Positions 1 through 11,893 of a stretch of DNA of 64,000 bases are shown here, one piece after another. A program made the translations under genes and the position numbers. The notes under the pieces were generated by a model. It ran no database searches. It was not told the DNA's origin and worked only from the letters and a program-made list of their open reading frames with translations. Each line of letters opens with the position of its first letter. Position 1 is the stretch's first letter. The stretch lies in NCBI GenBank assembly GCA_902806575.1, contig CADCXD010000010.1:1922001-1986000 (forward strand). The letters are read 5' to 3'. This stretch comes from Jackrogersella multiformis. Its lineage: Eukaryota > Ascomycota > Sordariomycetes > Xylariales > Hypoxylaceae.

Positions 1-1404
1 GACTTCGTCATCGGGGTATATGTGTCGAGTTCCGCCACCTCCGTAAGCTGCACTAGCCTGGTCTGAGAATTGTTCTTGTTTAATACCCAATTTCCCCGCC
101 TATCATCAAAATACAGGGGCGCCCCTGATTGATGACCACTTGCCGATGCTCGCGTCATTTGGCTCCCTTCTACAACCTCGGTATCTAGGTCAGCAAACGC
201 AGTCATGTTTGTCATAATGCTAGCTCTGTCTGTATGCTGTGTCCGTGAAGAGGACATGCGTCTCACTGCAGCCCGTGGCCGAGATAGAGGCCCCGGAGGA
301 GGAGGAGGTCGAGCTGGAGGAATTTCCACACTTAATGCTGGCTTAGCCGGAAGAAGGCGTGAACGTGGTCTGCGAACTAAAATTTCTGGGGATGCTGATG
401 GGGTTGTGTTTTGGGAGCGAGAGATAGCAAGCCCAATGGCATCCTGGTTAGGATTTGGTGAGAGGAAAGGGTTTGACGAATAATTAGGGTTTAATGGAGG
501 ACTAGGGAATCGTGGTGGCGGCGTGCGATATGATTGTGACGGTTGGGGTTCCGGAAGATGAGTAGAAAATCTGCGGAACGGTGCTGATATAACCATAGCA
601 CCGGCATTCCTCGCACTTGCTGCTCCAGATTTTCTTCTGCCATCGTCTGTTGGGAGTAGTCCATCCTCAATTTCGGGAAATTTCCGTTTGCGTATATGTC
701 TAACAATTAAGATAGCGACGAATGTAATCATGATAGTACCGGCAACACCAACGATGATTCCAGCAACTTGGGCACCATTTAGGGAAGGTGCTGAGGCAGG
801 TGCTGGCGAGGGAGCTGCTGGGTTTGTGGTCGTTGCCATCGATATTGTACTGAGTCTCGTCGGGGTTGGAGAAGAGGTTACGGTCCCGGTCTCAGTCCCT
901 GTCGGCATCGACGTTAAGATAATTGACGCTGGGTTGCCAGTTGGACTGTCAGCAACGGTGGCTGTCAGAACAGAATGAGTGTTGGGCAACGCATTCGCTA
1001 CCTTAGAGCACATAAGATAGGCATCGTGCCTCGTAGTCCCTGGCGTCATGTTAGTCCATATTGACATAGTGAATACCTGAAATCATATGCTCACCGCCGG
1101 TGACGCTCTCGTCACACACTCCACGTTGCACCTCGGTACTAATACATTGTAATGCTCCCTCCCCGAGAGTATATCCCGAATTCGACCGCTCCGAACAAAG
1201 ACATTGTAGCGACGGGTTCGATGTACACCCTGTCGATGGAAAGTTGCCCGCTATGAAGGATTCTAAGCAGGATTGAGCACATGTCGGAACGAAGGTCTGA
1301 ATGTCTTCACTGAGCTCGATGGCGGTTGTGAAGCCAACTAATATCGTAATCCATAATAAACTGCAATGGACCAAAGACTGGAAATCCATCCTACTCGAAA
1401 ACAT
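1..1404 (-). CDS. CFEM-domain single-pass membrane protein (partial, 3' end off the window)
   Basis: Exon 1 is 1095-1404 and exon 2 is 1-1039; the intron 1040-1094 starts GTGAGC and ends after a branch-like ACTAAC. The joined frame stays open to the window edge, about 449 codons with no stop. A signal peptide (second Met, then LLWITILVGFTTA) precedes a CFEM domain whose eight cysteines fit the family pattern: PTC-AQSC, TGC, LQC-LC, LQC, GVC, and the eighth (YLMC) supplied by exon 2. A Ser/Thr/Pro-rich stalk follows, then one membrane helix (GAQVAGIIVGVAGTIMITF), a basic stop-transfer RHIRKRK, and a long Pro/Ser-rich cytosolic tail with a PPPPPG run. CFEM proteins act at the fungal cell surface in haem capture, adhesion or sensing. 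The single helix plus long tail suggests a surface sensor rather than a GPI-anchored CFEM protein. That role is inference. Confidence 0.82.
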
Positions 1405-4066
1405 CTTTAGGAGCTGTCAGTATAAGATATTCTGATAGCCGACCCCAGTTATGATTTAGTGTTGTGGATGAGACACATTGCATCCTTTGATCTTCGAAGG
1501 CTTCTCATAAAATCTAGGTAGGTAGAGGCCTCCCCATTGGGACCGAAGATGGGCAGTGATGGTAAATGTTTCAAGATACCACTTTTGTGGCCTCGACCTG
1601 GACTATATGACGTTGAAAGGCTGGCAGAACTAACCTATGAGAGAGGAAAAGGCTTAATAAGAAAGGACCAGCATTCCAACATGTTGGTATTGCACAGCCT
1701 ACGAAGGAAGTGAAGGACGCCTAGTCTAAGAAATAATACAGTAACTGGAAAATGCCCGAAGGAAGGCAAGGATTGAGGAGTAAAGAAAAGAATGAAGCCT
1801 GTTACAGAAGGTAATAACAGACCAACAAGAATGACAAGAATGACAAGAAAGGGGGCGAGACTGGGCCAGATGAATAAAGACCACCCTGGGTCTCACCATA
1901 TATTTGACAGATGATTCAAAGTGTATCATCCATGCCGATGACGTTCCCGGCGATTATGCCACGTTATAAATGACAGAGATTGGATGCCGATAGGGAAGAA
2001 TACCTTAGGTACCTAGGTAGGTATGGATGATACTCAGAGCCTATCGAATGAGTGAGTAGCGCTGGAAGCTACTTAGGTATCATCCGAGAAATACTTCGGC
2101 AGCAAACATGCGGTCGAGCCATAGCCATAGCCATGGACCGTAATAGGTGACCATGGCAATGCTTGCTTCTTGCGTCTTCTTGCTTGCAGAAAAGTACTAC
2201 CTTGTTCCCATGCGAGATCAGGTTGATTACAGGTGCCATCTATCCGGGATACAAATGATATCTTGGTACGATAATGTAAGCGTGGATGGATCTAGTCACT
2301 ACCCAGGTACGTAGGTGTAAGTTGAGGAATCGTGAGTGCGAGTAGGATCCTCTCGTCCAAAAAAGGATTAACAAGAATAGTAATCTTTATTGGCTGATTT
2401 CTTCCATATTCGGATTCAAGCCGCAGGTACAGCGCAGAACCTCCAGGCTTGAAGCTCGGAGTCTGGACTGCTCCAAGGCTGTCGGCAATATAGATCTCGA
2501 AATGCAGAATAATCTCTGGACTTGGAGGAAGGGTGTGCTAAGAAGTGTAAGGGTAAGGGTGTAAAGGTGTAAAGGTGTAGGGTGTAAGGGTGTAGGGGGG
2601 TACCACTTCATTTGCGCGCGCTTAATTTCTCCGTAGCTGATTAGAGCTCATTGGTTGAAGAGAGGGGGGGTGAGAAAACCGCAGCTTCTTCTGGCGTCTC
2701 GCTTTCTCTTTCTTGACATCGCGAGCTCCAAGCATACCTGCGCCGTTCCTTATTAGGTACCTGCCTTAGTAGTGGCGCGTACCTTGCCTGCCACCTGGGC
2801 AGCCTGCATACATGGGTACCTAGGTACATATGCAGACGGATATAAGGAGGTATTTTACTTTATGTAATGTAGCGCCAAGGTCGCACTTGTAAGCTGCAAA
2901 CTCATCGCCACCTCCGCCTCTCGATTGATGCATATGTGTATAGTATATGTATGTACCTGGATAGGGTATGCACCTGTGCATGCAGTACATGTAAGCATCA
3001 AAAGCAACGTTAAACTGAGCCGACCTGGCCGGCATACTTACAGAACATACATACCTACCTACCTGCCTAGGCGCATATATCAGTCATCCAATCGAGGCTG
3101 TGCAGTGCCGCTGTTGTCCAACTTCAACACACTGAGGCTTCTTAACTTGCGACTAAAAGATACCCCGTGCTAGCGCCCACAGGTTTCATAATTACCGCCA
3201 TCTCCTTTGATATGCGCCCCCGAGCTCGTGGATATGACGGCAACCTTGGAAGATATACGTCCCCTCGTGGCATGACTGACTGCTTCCTTTCGGCTCCCCT
3301 CGCCGTTGGCGGGTCCCTACATAAGTCGAGGCGTAACTGATTTACGAAGGGAGCAGGCCTCACTTATTAGATCGCCGGCTTGGCATATAGGTATCAAGAG
3401 AGTACATATATAAACAACAGCATCTCTCACTTTATTCTCTGCCTACCTAGGCAATCTAGAAGAAACTTCCGAGTTGCCAACGGTACTGTTGTCATACCAG
3501 CACGGTTGATCTAGGTACGGGGGCTGCTCGACCTCTACACCACCTTCAATGCTGTGCTATCCTTGGCAAGTCCGAAGTAGGCCACCGCCGTCGTACAAGC
3601 CCGATTCTGTGTTCGCTCTTCCATTCGTGCCATGTCCTTTATTTGGAAGCCTTGATGATATTTAAACGGAGGCTGCATTATGCTTTTCTTCCTTAACATA
3701 TTAGACATCATCTGGAAATTGTTGTTTCGAAACACCTTATGCTCGGTTAGGGCGCAGCTAGAAGAAGTAGGAAGGTCACATGAAGGGATCCTTCAAGTGA
3801 TATTCTCGTGGAGATAAATCAGATGACTTTTTGTTGGCAGGTATCTAGTCGTTTCTCATTAACTACCTCAATCCTCTCCCGCGTGAAATCATTGTTTGTT
3901 ACTGGGATGCCTGAACAAGACCAACGTCGTGCCAATAGCTCAGTTCGGTAGCAGCACACCCTATGATATGGCTCATGGCCATCAAGATGCTCGCATACAT
4001 AACTTAGTATGCGAAGCCTGCCCCATCACATATCCGTGAAGCCGGTTCAGATCAAACCATCACCTC
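1405..4066. other. intergenic, no gene seen
   Basis: Only short, uninformative open frames occur here. The stretch carries several CCTAGGT/TACCTACC words (around 2010, 2815, 3055) and a degenerate G-rich tandem repeat at 2545-2600. The region next to 1404 presumably holds the promoter of the CFEM gene. Confidence 0.5.
2545..2600. repeat. short G-rich tandem repeat
   Basis: Degenerate units of the type GTGTAAGG/GTGTAGGG are repeated about seven times. They resemble but do not match the TTAGGG fungal telomere repeat, so this reads as a local minisatellite. Confidence 0.6.
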
Positions 4067-5542
4067 TCACATAGGTTCTCCGCTTGGCACGAAATCCGGT
4101 TGAGCTCGGCTCGACTTGATGATCTTTTGGACTTGCGTCTCCGTGTCATCCCAGTCGTCAGGCTTCAGCGCCACCAGGTCAATCTCGAGGTCTTGCGCAA
4201 TAGCATTTAGAGCATCGAAGCTCTTCTTGTCGGAGATGAAGGTAATGCTGACGCCAACACGGCCGAAACGACCAGTTCGTCCGATACGGTGAAGATAGGT
4301 TTCCGTATCGTGTGTGCTGTCTCCCATGCCCTTCATCGGAATGTCGTAGTTGATAACCATAGACACCGTCGACACGTCTATTCCACGAGCAAGGACGTTA
4401 GTAGTAATTAGCACCTTGGACTTTCCACTTCGGAAGTCTTCTAACAGCGCATCCCTCTCATTTCCATCGTAAGCGCCGTGGAGAACAGACACTTTATGAC
4501 CATCCGCTGTCATTTTCTGCTGGATTTTGGTGGCACTATCTCGGGTCTAACGAAATTAGCGTGTGGCGCATATATTGGCTTGCTTCATTAGGGAAGTTAC
4601 CTTGACGAAGATGATGGAGGACCCGATGTTCATCAAACCGTAGAGCTTGCAGAGAATCTCATACTTGTCTGATTCCGAAGGACAATCCATGTACATTTGC
4701 GAAATACCCTTAACTGTGAGTTCCTGCTTCTTCAGCTTAATGGCATTCGCATTAGGCGCAAACATAGACGCATACTTCATGACTTTGTCGGGAAAGGTAG
4801 CCGAGAACAGGAGGATTTGGATGTTCTTGGGTAACATGTTCTTGACTCGGGTGCATTGATCGCCTAGGCCTTGCTGGTCCAGCATGTTGTCGGCCTCGTC
4901 AATAACGAGAACTCGCAACTGAGATACGTCGAACTGGCGTCTTCGGATCAGGTCCATAACAGTTCCGGGAGTGCCAACCACGACACTCTTATCGACGCGC
5001 CCTTCTCGAGTAATGGAGCCGGGAATAGCGGCTGCCACAGCCAGATTAGGCAAGAACTGTCCGATCTGAACCACCACCATCTCTATCTGACGAGCTAATT
5101 CACGGCTCGGAGCGAGGAGAAGAGCCTGGGGCTGAGTGGGCTTGCTATGATCAACGCGAGCTAGGACGGTGGTAACAAAAGCTGCTGTCTTGCCGGTTCC
5201 AGATTGAGACTGGGCGATCATGTTCTGTGGGGGGTCGGAAAGCATCAGCGGTAGTGCTTTCTCTTGGACCTTAGATGGCTTCGAGAAGCGTAAGGCTGAC
5301 AGTGCTCGAAGAACTTCATTAGGCCTATCGATGAGGAATTAGAATATATTGGCCATATTTTCATTTCCACTTCCATGTCGCCTTATTACTCACAGTCCTA
5401 GTTCTTCAAACGTGTGCGCAGATCCAAGAGGGTTTTCCGTATCCTTCTGAAGATCGCTAAGCTGAACCTCAACGTCGTAGCCGGGTTCTAGGAGACGAGA
5501 TTCCTCTGGCGGCGAAGTAACGCCACTGGCGAGGTCGGCCAT
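4067..5542 (-). CDS. dbp5: ATP-dependent DEAD-box RNA helicase Dbp5 (mRNA export)
   Basis: Exons are 5394-5542, 4601-5324 and 4067-4546, giving 450 aa. Both introns have GT donors (GTGAGT, GTAACT) and AG acceptors, and the joins restore the family sequence (FEELGL-PNEVL and IIFVK-TRDSA). Visible motifs: Q motif around residue 70, motif I QSGTGKT (90-96), PSRELARQ, DEAD (192-195), SAT (224-226), ARGID (344-348) and HRIGRTGR (377-384). The N-terminal segment with NPLGSAHTFEELGL is typical of Dbp5/DDX19. The enzyme remodels mRNPs at the cytoplasmic face of the nuclear pore with Gle1 and also acts in translation termination. The start at 5542 was chosen because the frame upstream lacks family features. 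It is divergent from BZZ1. Confidence 0.95.
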
Positions 5543-6733
5543 GGTGAAAGAATAGGATTCGGAACTTGGCGGGGTATCGACCTCTCTAGTTCTTAGATGG
5601 GAAAGGGGAAGATGGTATATCGCACGCGAGATCGGGATGATTAGATCGCGTCGCGGATGGTTCGAAAAGGAAGGTTGGAATTCACAGTACTTAGTCACCG
5701 GGTAGAATCGACGTCAACTTCTGGTGATGGGAGGACTGAGGCGTAATTGTGCCGAGGCTCGTTAAGATACTGCCTAAGAAAAGGCAATAGACACTTCGAA
5801 CTACCAGGAGATTATATTACCTGCCTAATACCAGCGCGAGAGAAGGTAAAGTAAGTAGGTAACGAAATGATATGTGGCTTGCGATCCTCAGTATGACGAT
5901 GGCTGATGACTGATAGATGCAAATGTTGAAGAGAGGAAGCTTTTTCTAAGCTCTAGGTATCAATCAATATTTGGTGGGGCAATAGTTTGCTACTAGGTAG
6001 TGGGGTAATTTCGAAGAGGGCAGGAGGGGCAATTAAGACATCCATTTAGACGGGGGCAGGGGTTGCCCTGAAGATTAACAGCTGAAGTTTCTTGCTTTGC
6101 AGGTGAATCGGTCCGGTAAATTAAGAATACCTGAGACCCCTGATTAAGAATGCCCTCAATTATTTAAGTTAAGTTTAATCCCTAAGTGCTTAAGTAAGTG
6201 CTTAAGTAATTACCTAAGTAAAATGTTAACTTAAATTAAAGGAACCTTGTATTACCTTCCTAAATAAACTGATAACCTTAACCTACCTAACCTAGGTAGG
6301 TAGATACTTCAGGTATTATATATACCTACCTAGGTACCTAGGATACTACACTAAATAATTCAACGTCACGAGGCGGGGTTACGCGTGGACTAATAAAGGA
6401 GGGTACCGAACACCCGGGCATCAACTGGACTGGCTAAAAAGTGGGGTGGGCTGTGCTGATGTCGCTCCGTATTTCGCGAACCCTTTTGCATCAATTTTCC
6501 AAACCTAACAACCTCCAGACCTCCAGACCTCCAGGGCTACCTACCTACCTATCTCCTTCTTCCAAGGTTATGACTGCAAGAACAACGGTGTTCCCGTTCT
6601 ATACCTATCCATGACATGGACTTTTTAGACGATACCTGCATAACTGATTCATCCCTCATATCGAAAACTTCTCATAGACCTGTTGCTTTTGCGCCTGCAT
6701 CTGCATGTTCGAAGTCGTTGCTAGTTCTTTGTA
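5543..6733. promoter_or_regulatory. shared upstream region of dbp5 and bzz1
   Basis: This 1.2-kb AT-rich interval separates two divergently transcribed genes, so it should hold both promoters and 5' leaders. It contains a TAAGTGCTTAAG tandem at about 6183-6220 and a dense CCTAGGT/ACCTACC cluster at about 6280-6345. No coding frame is convincing. Confidence 0.55.
6183..6220. repeat. TAAGTGCTTAAG short tandem/palindromic repeat
   Basis: Two close copies of TAAGTGCTTAAG, followed by further CTAAGTA words. The CTTAAG cores are palindromic. It lies between dbp5 and bzz1. Confidence 0.55.
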
Positions 6734-9098
6734 ATGGCTGAGGTGGACGTTGCACCCACATTTGGTGCCGAGTTAAAGGTACGAGTTACTTGATTCCCGC
6801 CGACTTATTCTCAAATGTCCTATGTTCTATGTTCTCCGGATAGCCTCACTAAATAGTAACCCCTTACGGTCTATAGGATGGCTTCAAACCCGCTAGCGCC
6901 TGGGTAGCCAACGGCATCGCGTGGCTTGACGATATTCAAAGTTTCTACCGAGAACGTAGTCTTATCGAGAAGGAACATAGCGCAAGGCTTAATGCTTTAG
7001 CTAAGAAGTATTTCGAGAAGAAGAATAAAAAGTCGGCTAGTTTAAGTGTTGGCGATACGCCTGCTATGACGCCGGGTTCTCTCGAGAATGCTTCTCTAAC
7101 CATATGGACTACTCACCTTACAACCCTCGAATCAATAGCCGACGAGCACGATAAATATGCGAACGAACTCGTGCAAAAAGTTGCCGACCCGATGAAGCAA
7201 TATGCTGGCAAGTTCGAGGAGCTGCGCAAACGCCACGTCGAATATGCTACGAAACTAGAGGCCGAAAGAGATTCTTCATATGCTGACCTCCGCAAGGCCA
7301 AGACCAAGTACGATGCTGCGTGCCAAGAGGTGGAGAGTAAGCGGAAGAAGACTGAATCTTCTTTCGATAAAGCGAAGGCCCAGAGTCACTATCAGCAGCA
7401 GCTACAGGACATGAATAATGTCAAGAACACGTACTTGATAGCTATCAACGTGACAAATAAGCAGAAGGAGAAGTATTATCAAGAATACATCCCTGAAGTG
7501 CTAGACAGCTTGCAAGACCTCTCAGAGTTCCGGACTATGAAATTGAATACCTTATGGTCTACCGCGGCGAGCCTAGAGACGGCAATGCTGCAACAGAGTA
7601 ATACCATAGTCGACCACTTAGCCCAGGAGATCACCCGAAACCAGCCACACTTAGACAACATGATGTACATCCGCCATAACATGGGTTCGTGGCAAGAACC
7701 TGCTGAAAAGGTTTTCGAGCCTAGCCCCGTATGGCACGATGATGATCTCATGGTTACAGACGAGCCAGCCAAAGTATTCTTGCGCAATGTACTAAACAAA
7801 TCAAAAGGCCAGCTAGGAGAGCTTCGCCGGGAAGTCGATAAGAAGAAGAGAGAAATTGACGGTGTCAAGCGTGTCAAGCAAAGGGTACGCGAGGGGACGG
7901 AAAGTAAAGATGAAGTGCTTGTCGTGTCGCAGATCTTCGCCATGCAAGAAGACTTACACCAAGTCGACCGCAAACGCCTGACCGCCGAAGTTGAAACTTC
8001 GACTATCACGGCGGCGGTGGGAGATGTCACTCTCGGAGCTAAGAATCACAATTTTAAATCGCAGACGTTTAAGATACCGACGAACTGCGACCTGTGCGGT
8101 GAGAGGATATGGGGATTGTCGGCCAAGGGCTTCGATTGCAGAGATTGTGGCTACACATGCCACAGCAAATGCGAAATGAAGGTTCCTGCCGAATGTCCCG
8201 GAGAGCTCTCCAAGGATGAACGCAAGAAGTACAAGGCCGAACGGCAAGCAGCAGCAGGAGCTTTACTAAAACCCCGTTCCGGTCCGCCAGATCATGTCGC
8301 GGAACTACCTACTTTGAGCCGATCCAACACTTTGACTTCCTTGAGCTCCGGATATGCAGCCAGTGCGAATCGATCAATAAGCGGCTCAGCGGTAAGTCCG
8401 CGCTCCCCTGCCGAAGAAGCACCCCCCGAGCCCTCTGGTCCTCGACCTCCTGTCAAAAAGACTCGCCTTGTTGCTCCACCACCTTCGGCCTATATCAGCG
8501 AGCTGCCTGGTAGCGCAGTCTCCGTCCCAGCCAAGGCTGCCGAGCAGAAGGGCAAGATGCTCTACACCTTTGAAGCGAGTGCTGGTGGTGAGGTCGCCGT
8601 TCCCGAAGGGCGAGAGGTCATTATTATCGAGCCTGACGGTAAGTTTTATATTCCCCTTTCTATTTATAATCGGCTTTTATTTACGTCGTTGCAGACGGGT
8701 CAGGGTGGGTAAAAGTTCGCGCTGGCTATAAAGAAGGGATAGTGCCCGCGAGCTACCTCGAGATCTTTCCCGAGCCCATCGCTTCCCAGGATACGGGCTC
8801 TTCGTTGAACAACCGACCTGCATCCACCTACTCAAATTCGGGATCGTCTGTGAGCACAGCCGGGCCGTCAGTCAGAAAGAAGGGACCGGCGGTCGCGCCT
8901 CGCCGCGGTGCCAAGAAATTAAAGTATGTTGTCGCACTATACGACTACACGGCGCAGAGTGATGTCGAGCACAGCATGGCAGAAGGCGAACGATTCGTAC
9001 TCATCAAGGAGGATCCGGGAGATGGATGGGCCGAAGTGGAAAAAGGAGGTGTGACTAAGAGTATACCGGCAAGTTACGTGCAACTAGCAAGAGACTGA
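6734..9098 (+). CDS. bzz1: Bzz1-like F-BAR / C1 / double-SH3 actin-endocytosis adaptor
   Basis: Exons are 6734-6778, 6877-8638 and 8695-9098, giving 736 aa. The first exon is only 15 codons (GTACGA donor), and the second intron interrupts the first SH3 domain (GTAAGT donor, GCAG acceptor). Domain order: an F-BAR coiled region over roughly residues 1-270, a second coiled segment near 300-350, and a C1-type zinc finger near 405-453 with the pattern CDLCGER...CRDCGYTCHSKC. A Pro/Ser-rich linker follows, then SH3-1 (about 574-628, ending GIVPASYLEIF) and SH3-2 (about 678-735, ALYDYTAQ...SIPASYVQL). Yeast Bzz1 binds Las17/WASP and myosin-I to promote Arp2/3 actin assembly at endocytic sites. The family assignment is firm; the same role in this organism is inferred. 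Confidence 0.95.
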
Positions 9099-10088
9099 CA
9101 GGAGCGCGTCATCTTGCATCGAAAAGAGAACTAGTTGCGCTTCACCACCGGCAGTGTCATCAGTTGAAGACACATGGGTCGCCACCTGGAATAGCATTGG
9201 ATAGACGGCGAGGCATACCTATACCTGTAGCAAGCGATGGTGATAAACCAGAGAACCCAAAATATAACCGATAATACGTCGACCGTTGCACCTCAGTTCC
9301 TGCTACAAAATGAAACTGAAACTTCAGTCAACCACACTTCAAAGTCTACTTTATAGATTTTGCAGGTTCCATGTTTGGAGCATCCGAGCATCCTAGCATC
9401 CTAGTCTCACATATCTTCAGCTCTAAAGGGGAGGGGAGAATGGGATCCGGCAGGAAAGCTGTGTCCCGAATAATATTTAACCTTCTCCAGGATCTGTTAA
9501 GATATTGACGAATCCACCTATGATGAAGACAGGGGTTAAATCAACCTCGTCCTTATTAATACAGGCACTTTTACAGAGTTTCCTTAGCAAGCTAAACTCG
9601 TTCAATGGACCATTACCTAGGTAACTACCTGCCTAGGTAAGCATACAAGTTCATTTTGAACGACGCGTCACCACACATATAACTTACACCATATCCCAAA
9701 CAAAAAAGCGTACTAAGGATCATATTTCTGCCGAACCACGAACCAAAATATACGTACACCATGCACAGGCTATGGCATTGTTACGAGCTCCTTCAATTTA
9801 TACCTAGTCGTCTACTATATTTGTATTTATCTAGCTTAAAGAAATTTATAGGTTCGGGATACTACCCATTCAGCCCCATAAGACACGAAGGCATGATGAC
9901 GATCTGTGGAAACATTTCAACGGCTGAGTGATTCAGGGAGGTTATATATACTAGGTAAGGTTCAGGTCTGGGATATCATATAATCTTAAGGGTAAGGACT
10001 AGCACTGAGTACTTGAGGATTTTTCGCCTCAGCCTAAACGTTCGCTTTTTCATATCCTGTCGTTTCGTTATCCCACTTAATTTGCAAT
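9099..10088. other. intergenic, no gene seen
   Basis: This holds the presumed 3' UTR of bzz1 and the upstream region of the tannase locus. It includes one CCTAGGTAA cluster near 9617-9640. I see no RNA gene or supported frame. Confidence 0.5.
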
Positions 10089-11893
10089 ATGCGTCCATCT
10101 TGCGGCAGAGCAGCCGCCGTTGCTGCTTTGGCAGCTTCAAATGCTACGGCAGCCTCAAATACCACGTCGGCGTCTATCTCTGATGTCTGTACAGTATCTA
10201 ATGTTCAAGCTGCCCTGCCCGCAAACGGTGTTCTGCTTGGAATGGACATGATCCCTTCGGCGGTGATGGCAAGCATCGTTTACAATGGGACAGCTAGCGG
10301 TGGGACAACTACTACGAGCACCTCCTCGTACACTTACTGCAACGTGGCGGTCACGTATACGCATACTGGTAAGAACGACACGGTTGTCGTCAAGTACGCA
10401 TTCCCGCAGCCCTCCGACTTCAAGACTCGATTCTACGTCGCCGGCGGAGGTGGTTTCACCCTCGCTAGCGACGCCACCGGAGGTCTTGCCTACGGGGCCA
10501 TCGGGGGTGATACTAGTCCGGGCTACGACGCCTTCAGCCACAGCTACGACGAGGTGGTCCTGTACGGAAACGGCTCTATCAACTGGGACGCGACGTACAT
10601 GTTCTCGTACCAGGCGCTCGGCGAGATGACGAAGCTCGGAAAGCCGCTTACCCGCGCCTTCTACGGCTTGTCTGACGACGCCAAAGTCTACACCTACTAG
10701 GAGGGCTGCTCGGACGGCGGGCGGGAGGGCATGAGCCAAGTCCAACGCTACGGCGAGGATTACGACGGCGTCATAGCGGGTGCTCCCGCTTTCCGGTTCG
10801 CGCATCAGCAGGTGCTCCACGTCTTCTCGTCCGTGGTCGAGAAGACCCTCGACTACCTCCCGCCCCCGTGCGAGCTCGCCAAGATCGTAAACGCCACCAT
10901 CGCCGCCTGCGACCCTCTCGACGGGCGAACAGACGGCGTCGTGTCCCGCACGGATCTCTGCATGCTCAACTTCAACCTGACCTCCATCATCGGCGAGTCG
11001 TACTACTGCGCCGCCCAGAACAGCACCTCTCTCGGCTTCGGCTTCAACAAGCGGCGTTCCGAAACCCTGCCGGTGCGCAAGCGCCAGGCGCAGGGCAGCC
11101 GGACGAGCTACCGGCGCAGAACGGAACTGTGTCGGCGGAAGCCGTGGCGGTCGTCCAGGCCATCTACGACGGCCCCCACAACAGCGCGGGCGAGCGAGCT
11201 TACCTCTCCTGGCAGATCGCGTCCGAGCTCGCCGACGCGGCCACGACGTACAACGCGGACACCGGCGCGTGGGAGCTGAACATCCCGAGCATCGGCGGCG
11301 AGTACGTGACCAAGTTCGTGCAGCTGCTCGACCTCGACAACCTGGCCAGCCTCGACGGCGTCACGTACGACACGCTCGCGGACTGGACGCGGACGGGGTT
11401 CGTGCGGTACATGGGCAGCCTGCAGACGACCATCCCCGACCTGACGCCGTTCCAGGCCGCCGGCGGCAAGCTGCTGCACTACCACGGCGAGTCGGACTCC
11501 AGCATCCCGGCGGCCTCGTCGGTGCGCTACTGGCAGTCGGTGCGCGCGGCCATGCACGGCGACCTGGCGGACGGCGCCGCCATGCAGGATTGGTACCAGT
11601 TTCACCTGGTGCCGGGGGCGGGCCACTGCGGCGCCAACCCGCTGCAGCCCGGGCCCTACCCCCAGCACAACATGGACGTCGTGATCGACTGGGTGGAGAG
11701 CGGCGTCAAGCCCAGCCGCCTGAACGCCACCGTGTCCTCCGGCGCAAACCAGGACGAGACCCAGATGCTGTGCCAGTGGCCCGCCCGGCCCCTGTAGAGC
11801 GGTAATAGCTCCGCTTTCGACTGCGTCGACGACCAGGCGTCCGTCGATACTTGGACTTACACGTTTCCGGCGTTCAAGATGCCGGTGTATTAG
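10089..11893 (+). pseudogene. tannase / feruloyl esterase family gene with two in-frame TAGs and a frameshift
   Basis: The frame opens with a hydrophobic leader and mature sequence typical of secreted fungal tannases/feruloyl esterases, alpha/beta-hydrolases that cleave gallate or ferulate esters. Catalytic elements are all visible: GCSDGG nucleophile (about 10,705), acid in GESDSS (about 11,495) and GAGHCG histidine (about 11,623). The Cys beside Ser and His form the family's CS-D-HC disulfide motif. Three lesions interrupt it. TAG at 10698-10700 sits just before GCSDGG. The frame shifts near 11,109-11,115, after a basic KRR...RKR loop like the processing site of tannases. A second TAG at 11795-11797 is followed by 31 more in-frame codons ending MPVY and a true stop at 11891. 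Both TAGs could derive from TGG (Trp) by one G-to-A change. GC content is clearly higher than the flanks. A recent pseudogene is most likely; mRNA editing or assembly error are alternatives. Confidence 0.82.

Noticed and set aside
2545..2600. Telomere-like G-rich repeat
   Set aside because: Units are GTGTAAGG/GTGTAGGG, not TTAGGG, and normal genes lie on both sides.
3930..4045. tRNA-like A-box (TAGCTCAGTTCGGTAG) near 3936
   Set aside because: No acceptor-stem pairing and no GGTTCRANNCC T-loop at the right distance; the nearest GGTTCAGATC is over 100 nt away.
10155..11668. Minus-strand frames of 186-221 codons across the tannase locus
   Set aside because: GC-driven antisense shadows; the plus strand carries the recognised catalytic motifs.
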